Origin: Streptosporangium sp. NBC_01755
GTDB taxonomy: Bacteria > Actinomycetota > Actinomycetes > Streptosporangiales > Streptosporangiaceae
DNA: 64,000 nt
Assembly (NCBI RefSeq): GCF_035917995.1
Contig: NZ_CP109131.1
Location: 5,146,001-5,210,000, forward strand
Direction of reading: 5' to 3'
Below are positions 57,732 through 64,000 of this stretch, one piece after another. The notes under the pieces were generated by a model. The model was given only the letters and a program-made list of their open reading frames with translations. It was not told the DNA's origin and made no database searches. Within the stretch, counting starts at the first letter, position 1. Every line of letters starts with the position of its first letter. A program made the translations under genes and the position numbers.

Positions 57732-59084
57732 CTACTCCTCGGAAATGAAGACGTTCTTGGTCTCGGTGAACGCTGACAGGGCGTCGGGTCCCAGTTCACG
57801 ACCGAGGCCCGACTGCTTGAAACCGCCGAACGGGGTCCAGTAGCGGACGCTCGAATGCGAGTTGACGCTCAGGTTGCCCGCCTCGACGGCCCTGGCCACC
57901 CGGAGCGCCCGGCCGACGTCACGGGTCCAGATGGACCCGCTCAGGCCGTACGGGGTGTCGTTGGCGATCCGCACGGCGTCCGCCTCGTCGTCGAACGGCA
58001 GCACCGACACCACGGGCCCGAAGATCTCCTCGGTGAATGCCCGGTCGTCGGCCGAGCGCGGGGTCAGGACCGTCGCCGGGAACCAGAACCCCGGCCCCGA
58101 CGGGCAAGCGCCCCGCAGATGGGGCGGCTCGGTGACGAAGGAGGCCACCCGCTCCCGGTGCTCGGCGCTGATCAGCGGGCCCATCTCGGTGCTCTCGTCG
58201 CGGGGGTCGCCGACCTGGACGTTCAGCACGGCCTCGCCGAACCGGGCCAGGAACTCGTCGTACGCCGAGCGCTCGACCAGGATCCGGGAGCGCGCGCAGC
58301 AGTCCTGGCCCGCGTTGTCGAACACCGCGTACGGCGCGGTCGCCGCCGCCCGTTCCAGGTCGGCGTCGGCGAAGACCACGTTGGCGCTCTTGCCGCCCAG
58401 CTCCAGGGTGAGCCGCTTGACCTGCCCGGCGCAGACGGCGGCGATCTCCTTGCCCACCTCGGTGGAGCCGGTGAACACGATCTTCGTCACGTCCGGGTGC
58501 TCGACCAGCCGGGCGCCCGCGACCTCTCCGGCGCCGGGCAGGACCTGGAAGACCCCCTCGGGCAGTCCGGCGGCCAGGGCCAGTTCGGCCACCCGCAGGG
58601 CGGTCAGCGGTGTCCACTCGGCGGGCTTGACGATCACGGTGTTGCCCGCGGCCAGCGCCGGGGCCATCCCCCAGGTCATGATGACCATCGGGAAGTTCCA
58701 TGGCACGATCACGCCGACGACGCCCAGGGGTTCCCTGAAGGTGACGTCCAGGCCGCCGGGCACCGGGATCTGCAGGCCGTGGTTGCGCTCCGGCGCCCCG
58801 GCGTAGAAGTCGAGCACGTCGGCGACGTTGCCCGCCTCCCAGCGGGCGTTGCCGATCGTGTGCCCGGCGTTGGCGACCTCGGCCAGGGCCAGCTCCTCCG
58901 CGTGCTCGCGCACCAGCGAGGCGAACCGGCGCAACAGCCGGGCCCGGTCCGAAGGGCCGACGCTCCGCCAGGTGGCGAAGGCCCTTCTGGCACGCTCCAC
59001 CGCCCTGTCGACCTCGGCGGCGTCCGCCATCTCGACTTCGGCGATCACCTCTTCCGTCGCCGGATTTATGATCTTCACTGTCAC
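57732..59084 (-). CDS. Aldehyde dehydrogenase
   Basis: 450 residues from GTG 59084. NAD-dependent ALDH with base Glu228 (LTLELGGKSAN) and nucleophile Cys262 (FDNAGQDCC), and substrate-site loop TEEIFGPVVSVLPF. The start codon overlaps the stop of the glutamine-synthetase-like gene (GTGA), so they are tightly coupled. It probably oxidises a gamma-glutamyl-aminoaldehyde. Confidence 0.92.
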   Translation of the reverse strand: MTVKIINPATEEVIAEVEMADAAEVDRAVERARRAFATWRSVGPSDRARLLRRFASLVREHAEELALAEVANAGHTIGNARWEAGNVADVLDFYAGAPERNHGLQIPVPGGLDVTFREPLGVVGVIVPWNFPMVIMTWGMAPALAAGNTVIVKPAEWTPLTALRVAELALAAGLPEGVFQVLPGAGEVAGARLVEHPDVTKIVFTGSTEVGKEIAAVCAGQVKRLTLELGGKSANVVFADADLERAAATAPYAVFDNAGQDCCARSRILVERSAYDEFLARFGEAVLNVQVGDPRDESTEMGPLISAEHRERVASFVTEPPHLRGACPSGPGFWFPATVLTPRSADDRAFTEEIFGPVVSVLPFDDEADAVRIANDTPYGLSGSIWTRDVGRALRVARAVEAGNLSVNSHSSVRYWTPFGGFKQSGLGRELGPDALSAFTETKNVFISEE

Positions 59085-60424
59085 ATCCGTTCGAATCCTC
59101 GGAACAGCTCCCAGTCGGTCACCGCCGCGTCGAAGGCGGCCAGCTCGGTCCGGGCGTTGTTCGCGTAGTGCGCCACGACGTCCTCGCCGAAGACGGAGGC
59201 CGCGAACGCGGAGCCCTCCCAGAGCTCCAGCGCGTCCCGCAGGGTGTGCGGGACGGTCTCCGCGCCCGAGGTGTAGGCGTTCCCCGTGAACGCGTCCTGA
59301 AGCGGCAGCTCGTTCTCGATGCCGTGCAGCCCGGCCGCGACCAGCGCCGAGACCGCCAGGTAGGGGTTGACGTCGCCGCCGGGCACCCGGTTCTCGATCC
59401 GCAGCGAGGGGCCGTGGCCGACCAGGCGCAGCGCGCACGTCCTGTTGTCCACGCCCCACTTGACGGCGGTGGGGGCGAAGCTGCCCGGCACGTACCGCTT
59501 GTAGGAGTTGACGTTCGGCGCGTACAGCAGGGTCAGCTCGCGCATGAGGGCGAGCTGACCGGCGATGAAGTGCTGTCCCGTCACGGACAGTCCGTGCGCT
59601 TCCGAACCCGCCATGATCGGCTCCCCGGCGGTGTCCCTGAGCGAGATGTGGATGTGGCAGGAGTTGCCCTCGCGCTGGTTCGGCTTGGCCATGAAGGTGA
59701 TCGACATGCCCTCCTGGGAAGCGATCTCCTTGGCGCCGTTCTTGTAGACGGAGTGGTCGTCGCAGCTGGACAGGGCCTCGCCGAAGCGGAAGGCGATCTC
59801 GTGCTGGCCGAGGTTGCACTCGCCCTTGGCCGACTCGACGTACATGCCCGCGCCCTCCATGCCGAGCCTGATCCTGCGCAGCAGCGGCTCGACCCTGGCG
59901 GTGCCGAGGAGGGAGTAGTCGACGTTGTAGAGGTTGGCGGGCGTCAGGTCGCGGTAGCCGCTGCGCCAGGCGTCCTCGTAGGTGTCGTTGAAGACCACGA
60001 ACTCCAGTTCGGTCCCCACGAACGCCCCCCAGCCCCGCTCGGCCAGCCGGGCGAGCTGCCGTCGCAGGATCTGCCGCGGTGAGGCGGTCACGTCGGAGCC
60101 GTCCTCCCAGACCAGGTCGGCCATCACCAGGGCCGTTCCCTCCTGCCACGGCACCCGGCGCAGGGTGGACACGTCGGGTTTCATGATGAAATCGCCGTAT
60201 CCTCGCTCCCAGGACGACATCGCGTAGCCGTCGACCGTGTTCATGTCGACGTCGACCGCGAGCAGGTAGTTGCACCCCTCGGAGGCATGCCCCAGCACCT
60301 CCTGCAGGAAGTAACGTGCCGACAGGCGTTTCCCCTGTAGGCGGCCCTGCATGTCGACGATCGCCAGCAGCACGGTGTCGATCCGTCCTGCCCGCACCTC
60401 GTCGTGAAGCTCGCGGACGTCCAC
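59081..60424 (-). CDS. Glutamine-synthetase-like gamma-glutamyl-amine ligase
   Basis: 447 residues of GS fold: GTELEFVVFNDTYEDAW, ESAKGECNLGQHEIAFR, HIHISLRD, and NRVPGGDVN near the ATP site. Such enzymes (GlnA3/GlnA4 in Streptomyces) attach glutamate to polyamines or ethanolamine. GlnA4 has the same neighbours (aldehyde dehydrogenase, SDR, divergent GntR regulator), so an ethanolamine-type substrate is a fair guess. The first gene of the operon. Confidence 0.9.
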   Translation of the reverse strand: MDVRELHDEVRAGRIDTVLLAIVDMQGRLQGKRLSARYFLQEVLGHASEGCNYLLAVDVDMNTVDGYAMSSWERGYGDFIMKPDVSTLRRVPWQEGTALVMADLVWEDGSDVTASPRQILRRQLARLAERGWGAFVGTELEFVVFNDTYEDAWRSGYRDLTPANLYNVDYSLLGTARVEPLLRRIRLGMEGAGMYVESAKGECNLGQHEIAFRFGEALSSCDDHSVYKNGAKEIASQEGMSITFMAKPNQREGNSCHIHISLRDTAGEPIMAGSEAHGLSVTGQHFIAGQLALMRELTLLYAPNVNSYKRYVPGSFAPTAVKWGVDNRTCALRLVGHGPSLRIENRVPGGDVNPYLAVSALVAAGLHGIENELPLQDAFTGNAYTSGAETVPHTLRDALELWEGSAFAASVFGEDVVAHYANNARTELAAFDAAVTDWELFRGFERM

Positions 60425-60512
60425 ACGCCCTCCTCGCCGGAGTCTTATTGGGCTAGTGTCAGACCATTGACGTGTAGCGGGGGGAGCGTTGTCAAGGGTC
60501 GGAGGAGATCAA

Positions 60513-61232
60513 TTGGACGAGGTGTCGCGACTGGCCACCGTGCTGCGGCCGGTGCGCGCGGGCAACGCGTTCGAGGAGACCGTGGAACGCCTGCTACAGG
60601 TCATCAAGCTGGGGCTGGTGGCCGAGAAGCTGCCGCCCGAGCGGGAACTCGCCGCCCAGCTCGGGATCAGCAGGGTCACCCTGCGCGAGGCCATCCGCGC
60701 CCTCGCCGAAGCGGGCTACCTCACCGTACGCCGCGGCAGGTACGGCGGCGCGTTTCTCACCTACGCCCCGCCGCGCCCGCGCCGCGACGACCTGCGCAGG
60801 GCGGTCGCCGACATGGGCACCGACGACCTGGGCGACGCGCTCACCTTCAGGATGGCCGTGGAGTGCGGCGCCGCCCAGGTGCTCGCCGCCACCGCGCTCA
60901 CCGAAGAACGGCGCGACGCCCTGCGGGAGCGGCTGCGCGAGGTCAACTCGGCGGGGCCCGACGACTACCGCCGTCTCGACACGGCCTTCCACCTGGCCAT
61001 CGCCGAGCTGACCGGCTCCCCGCTGCTCGCCGCGGCCTGCGCCGACGCCAGGCTCAGGGTCACCGACCTGCTCAACGCCATCCCGGTGCTCCGGCGCAAC
61101 ATCGAGCACGCCGTGATCCAGCACGAGGCGATCGTGACGGCGATCCTGGCCGGCGACCCCGAGGGCGCGCGCCGCGCCGTGGCCGAGCACCTGGAGGGCA
61201 CCGCCGCGCTGCTCCGGGGCTTCCTCGCATAG
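60513..61232 (+). CDS. FadR/GntR-type transcriptional regulator
   Basis: 239 residues from TTG 60513 (GGAGGAG at 60501-60507) or GTG 60522. N-terminal wHTH: KLPPERELAAQLGISRVTLR, EAIRALAEAGYLTVRRGRYG; C-terminal FCD domain (ALTFRMAVECGAAQVLAATA, DTAFHLAIAELTGSPLL). Divergent from the gamma-glutamyl operon, which it most likely represses. Confidence 0.92.
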   Translation: MDEVSRLATVLRPVRAGNAFEETVERLLQVIKLGLVAEKLPPERELAAQLGISRVTLREAIRALAEAGYLTVRRGRYGGAFLTYAPPRPRRDDLRRAVADMGTDDLGDALTFRMAVECGAAQVLAATALTEERRDALRERLREVNSAGPDDYRRLDTAFHLAIAELTGSPLLAAACADARLRVTDLLNAIPVLRRNIEHAVIQHEAIVTAILAGDPEGARRAVAEHLEGTAALLRGFLA

Positions 61233-61244
61233 CCTGATGAGTCG

Positions 61245-62024
61245 GTGGGAGATGTGTTTCGAGATCGGATCATGGAAACAGGACGGCTGCCGCTGTTCTG
61301 TTTCTTCGTCGCGTTGATCGTCGCCTTCGTGTTCACCAGGATCAACGTCAGGCTCATCCGAGCCAAGATCGGCTGGTTCCGCAACGTCAACGTCGGTGAG
61401 ATGCACATCCACCACGTGGTGTTCGGCGTGGTGCTGACCCTGCTCGGCGGGGTGTCCGGCCTCATCGTCTCGGGGGTCTCCGACGGCTGGTACGCGGTGA
61501 CGGCGGCGATCTTCGGCATCGGAGCCGCCCTCATCCTCGACGAGTTCGCGCTGATCCTGCACCTGCGCGACGTCTACTGGGAGGAGGAGGGCCGGGCCTC
61601 CGTCGACACCGTGTTCATCGCCATCGCGATCACCGGCCTGCTCCTGCTCGGCCTGCGCCCTCTCGGCTGGGAGAACTCCGACGGCACCCCCAGGGGCACC
61701 TGGCTGACCGTCGGCCTCATCGTGACCAACCTCGGGCTCGCCGTGGTCACGCTGCTCAAGGGCAAGATCTGGACGGGCCTGGTCGGACTGTTCGTGCCGG
61801 TCCTCCTGGTGCCCGGCGCCCTGCGGCTGGCACGCCCGGGATCGCCCTGGGCGCACTGGTTCTTCGCCCCGGGCGCCCGGCATCCGCGGCTCCGCAAGAT
61901 GGCCAGGGCCGAGCGTCGTGAGGAGCGCTGGCGCCGCCCGGTGATCCGCGGCAAGATCGCCTTCCAGGAGTTCGTCTCAGGCCGCCATGACCTCCCCTCC
62001 ACCCGCCGCCGCTCCCGCCACTGA
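61245..62024 (+). CDS. Multi-pass membrane protein, unknown function
   Basis: 259 residues from GTG 61245 (alternative ATG 61272). Five or six transmembrane segments between residues about 18 and 205, with conserved-looking MHIHHVVFGVVLTLLGGV and a C-terminal cytoplasmic basic tail (RAERREERWRRP). No family recognised. Its 3' end overlaps the next gene by 38 bp. Confidence 0.8.
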   Translation: MGDVFRDRIMETGRLPLFCFFVALIVAFVFTRINVRLIRAKIGWFRNVNVGEMHIHHVVFGVVLTLLGGVSGLIVSGVSDGWYAVTAAIFGIGAALILDEFALILHLRDVYWEEEGRASVDTVFIAIAITGLLLLGLRPLGWENSDGTPRGTWLTVGLIVTNLGLAVVTLLKGKIWTGLVGLFVPVLLVPGALRLARPGSPWAHWFFAPGARHPRLRKMARAERREERWRRPVIRGKIAFQEFVSGRHDLPSTRRRSRH

Positions 62025-62445
62025 GCCACCGATGCCCCAGATGCCCCAGATGCCCCAGATGCCACCGACGCCACCGACGCCACCGACGTGGCCGATGTCG
62101 CCGATGTTCGGGCCGGGCGCCGAGGTCGGCCCGCGGGTGTGGGCCCTGCACGAGCGCGGTCTCGCCCATGACGTCGTCGAGGTCGCCTCGGTCTCCCAGC
62201 CGTACGGCTTCCGCGAACTCGAACACCTCGCCCGCCTGCACGACGGGGGGTTCTCGCTCGCCGAGCTGGTGATGCGGTTGGAGTTCGTCGACCTGATCGC
62301 CGACGAGGACTTCGAGGCCTACGGCGTGCAGGGCGAGCGGCTCTGGGAGATCCGCCGGTTCGCCGGTGCCTGGGTGGAGGACATCGGGCTGCGCCGCGCG
62401 GAGGAGGGCGACATCGACTACGACGACGTCCCCGACCCGGACTGA
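61987..62445 (+). CDS. Hypothetical protein with Pro/Met repeats
   Basis: 152 residues. N-terminal 45 residues are low complexity (PPMPQMPQMPQMPPTPPTPP) encoded by a nine-base ATGCCCCAG repeat. The rest is acidic and helical (VGPRVWALHERGLAHDVVEV, GERLWEIRRFAGAWVEDIGL). No family is recognised. Starts within the previous gene. Confidence 0.7.
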   Translation: MTSPPPAAAPATEPPMPQMPQMPQMPPTPPTPPTWPMSPMFGPGAEVGPRVWALHERGLAHDVVEVASVSQPYGFRELEHLARLHDGGFSLAELVMRLEFVDLIADEDFEAYGVQGERLWEIRRFAGAWVEDIGLRRAEEGDIDYDDVPDPD

Positions 62446-62930
62446 GCGACGCGGGGAAAGCGGCGGCACGGTCGTGGTGAGCTTTCAAACCGGAAAGAGG
62501 CAGGGCGCATACCCGCCCGCCCGCCGGGCAGGTGACGGCCCTCTCTGCCGAAGGAGTGCTGATCATGATACCGGGTAAGCAGGAGAGGCGGCCGGGGTCG
62601 ACCGCGTCGATTCGAAGGGGGCCGCATTGTCAGAGGCCCGCTCGCCTGCCGTCCGCCTGCCGCTCGCCTGCCGTCCGCCTGCCGTTCGTCAGGGTGAAGG
62701 CATCGCGGTGGTACTGGCGCGGTTGTGTAAATTCATATCGTTCACAAAGGAATAATTCGGGCGCCGGGTCGATGGTCTGATTCGCTGTTCGGCGAACCGG
62801 GCATCCCCGCCTGTGCGAAGCCTCTCCTTCGCGCCGGGGTGCCCCATCGGGCGCGCGCCGCATTCGATCTCCCGATCCCGTCCGTGCGGGACGAAGATCG
62901 GGGCGCGACGATCGTTACGGCTACCACCGG

Positions 62931-62963
62931 GGGGTGTCGCGGGCATGTCGCCCGCGACACCCC
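62931..62963. terminator. Perfect 14-bp hairpin
   Basis: Arms 62931-62944 and 62950-62963, loop of 5, then TTTGCC. Could end transcripts arriving at the hutU promoter from upstream. Confidence 0.6.
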
Positions 62964-62988
62964 TTTGCCGTGGTACCCCTCTCCCGAG

Positions 62989-63029
62989 TTGACCTGTAGC
63001 CTCCAGGTGACAAATATGAATGCATTCAT
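62989..63029 (+). promoter_or_regulatory. hutU promoter and palindromic operator candidate
   Basis: TTGACC about 62989-62994 and AAATAT about 63012-63017 are separated by 17 bases, a good -35/-10 pair. A perfect 14-bp palindrome ATGAATGCATTCAT (63016-63029) overlaps the -10 and start region, the expected place for a repressor. Histidine-use operons are often inducible by urocanate; the link is inference. Confidence 0.5.
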
Positions 63030-63054
63030 TCATTCCTGATGGGGAGGTCCGGGC

Positions 63055-64000
63055 ATGACCGGCAGCCGGGTTGTGCGCGCGCCGCGCGGTACCATGCTCA
63101 CCGCCAAGGGGTGGCCGCAGGAAGCGGCGCTCCGCATGATCCAGAACAATCTGGATCCCGAGGTGGCCGAGCATCCGGAACAGCTCGTCGTCTACGGCGG
63201 CTCGGGCAAGGCCGCCCGCGACTGGCGCTCCTTCGACGCGATCACCCGCACTCTGACCACCCTGGAGGGCGACGAGACGCTGCTGGTGCAGTCCGGTCGT
63301 CCCGTCGGCGTGTTCCGCACCCACGAGTGGGCACCCCGGGTGCTCATCGCCAACTCCAACCTGGTGCCCGACTGGGCCAACTGGGAGGAGTTCCGGCGCC
63401 TGGAGGCCGCCGGACTGACCATGTACGGGCAGATGACCGCGGGCTCCTGGATCTACATCGGCACCCAGGGCATCCTGCAGGGCACCTACGAGACCTTCGG
63501 CGCCGTGGCCGCCAAGCGGTTCGGCGGGAGCCTCGCGGGGACGATCACGCTGACCGCCGGGCTCGGCGGCATGGGCGGCGCGCAGCCGCTGGCCGTGACC
63601 ATGAACGGCGGCGTGGTGATCTGCGTCGACTGCGACCCCAGGTCGATCGACCGGCGGATCGAGCACCGCTACCTGGACGTCCGCGCCGCCGACCTCGACG
63701 AGGCGCTGCGCCTGGCGTACGAGGCCCGCGACCAGCGCAGGCCGTTGAGCATCGGGGTGGAGGGCAACGCGGCCGAGATCGTGCCCGAACTGCTCCGCAG
63801 GGACGCCGAGATCGACGTCGTCACCGACCAGACCTCCGCTCACGACCCGCTGATGTACCTGCCGATCGGTGTGGCCTTCGAGGACATGGCCGACGAACGG
63901 GAGAAGGACCCGGCGGGTTTCACCCGCAGGGCCCGCGAGGCGATGGCCGCTCACGTGGAGGCCATGGTCGGCTTCCAGGACGCCGGAGCCGAGGTCTTCG
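63055..64000 (+). CDS. hutU: Urocanate hydratase, N-terminal part (runs off window end)
   Basis: 315 residues visible. From ATG 63055 (GGGGAGG at good spacing). Typical segments: [53 protein letters not shown], and [20 protein letters not shown]. It catalyses the NAD-dependent hydration of urocanate in histidine degradation. The gene is incomplete because the window ends. Confidence 0.95.
   Translation, partial: MTGSRVVRAPRGTMLTAKGWPQEAALRMIQNNLDPEVAEHPEQLVVYGGSGKAARDWRSFDAITRTLTTLEGDETLLVQSGRPVGVFRTHEWAPRVLIANSNLVPDWANWEEFRRLEAAGLTMYGQMTAGSWIYIGTQGILQGTYETFGAVAAKRFGGSLAGTITLTAGLGGMGGAQPLAVTMNGGVVICVDCDPRSIDRRIEHRYLDVRAADLDEALRLAYEARDQRRPLSIGVEGNAAEIVPELLRRDAEIDVVTDQTSAHDPLMYLPIGVAFEDMADEREKDPAGFTRRAREAMAAHVEAMVGFQDAGAEVF

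Larger units (their letters stand above)
62446..63054. other. Intergenic stretch, 609 bp, before hutU
   Basis: No convincing gene. Features: short direct repeats of CGCCTGCCGTC (62645-62692), a terminator hairpin at 62931-62963, and the hutU promoter and palindrome. Other frames here are unsupported. Confidence 0.6.

Noticed and set aside
57732..60275. Single 847-codon frame covering the aldehyde dehydrogenase and the start of the ligase gene
   Set aside because: The first 400 codons are an antisense-like read of the ligase gene in the wrong frame; the real ALDH begins at the GTG overlapping the ligase stop.
62689..63954. Minus-strand frame opposite hutU
   Set aside because: hutU on the plus strand has strong motifs, a ribosome site and a promoter; the antisense frame has none.

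Overview
The window is high-GC actinobacterial DNA: nearly every third codon position is G or C, and GTG and TTG starts are common. Gene content and order point to a Streptosporangiaceae-like or similar filamentous actinomycete. That placement is inference from gene order and family resemblance; no search was run. The backbone from about 15.2 to 26.7 kb (pncA, pncB, clpS, DUF2017, mec, cysO, cysM, then murI, an MBL phosphodiesterase-like gene, rph and rdgB) follows the order known around Rv1330c to Rv1341 in Mycobacterium tuberculosis, which makes those assignments strong.

Layout. 1-12.4 kb: a MarR regulator, an isobutyryl-CoA-mutase-type large subunit, a CnoX/YbbN-like co-chaperone, an ACT-domain malic enzyme, a YqgE protein, a TetR/MFS efflux pair, a DUF3039 protein, a secreted M43 metalloprotease and a second MFS transporter. 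12.5-28.5 kb: a superfamily II helicase, NAD salvage, the CysO/Mec/CysM protein-thiocarboxylate route to cysteine, a Q-rich DUF3352 membrane protein, a thioesterase, the murI-rph-rdgB group and a membrane-anchored sulfite-oxidase-fold enzyme. 28.6-38.5 kb: an accessory zone with XRE/TPR and DUF5919 regulators, a HAD phosphatase, two small ORFs coupled to a radical SAM gene, and then a chain of broken genes (two radical SAM enzymes, an arylsulfotransferase-like protein, a GT2 glycosyltransferase, a methyltransferase, a P-loop kinase and a second XRE/TPR regulator). It ends with a deaminase-fold protein. 38.6-39.7 kb: a papain-like glutamine-deamidase toxin-domain protein followed by an immunity-like small protein. 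39.8-45.5 kb: an ABC exporter and a two-component system. 45.9-46.7 kb: an HNH endonuclease gene whose reading frame runs through a tRNA and on into a ribbon-helix-helix protein. 46.8-52.7 kb: a Bcp peroxiredoxin, DUF3618, a secreted protein with a hairpin leader, a tandem repeat block, a D-threonine-aldolase-like enzyme, envelope (AmaP-like) genes and a glycosyltransferase. 52.9-61.2 kb: a tandem glycine riboswitch ahead of gcvT-gcvH-sdaA, then a gamma-glutamylation pathway (glutamine-synthetase-like ligase, aldehyde dehydrogenase, SDR, class I glutamine-amidotransferase-type hydrolase) with a divergent FadR-type regulator. 61.2-64 kb: two uncharacterised proteins and the start of hutU.

How parts work together. 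Mec would trim the C-terminal tail of CysO, and CysM would use the thiocarboxylated CysO to make cysteine. The glycine riboswitch senses glycine for a cleavage/serine-deamination operon. The gamma-glutamyl cluster would ligate glutamate to an amine, oxidise the product and hydrolyse it. The most unusual material is the decayed radical-SAM locus between two related XRE/TPR regulators, the HNH-tRNA-RHH fusion, and the adjacent toxin-domain genes at 37.5-39.7 kb.
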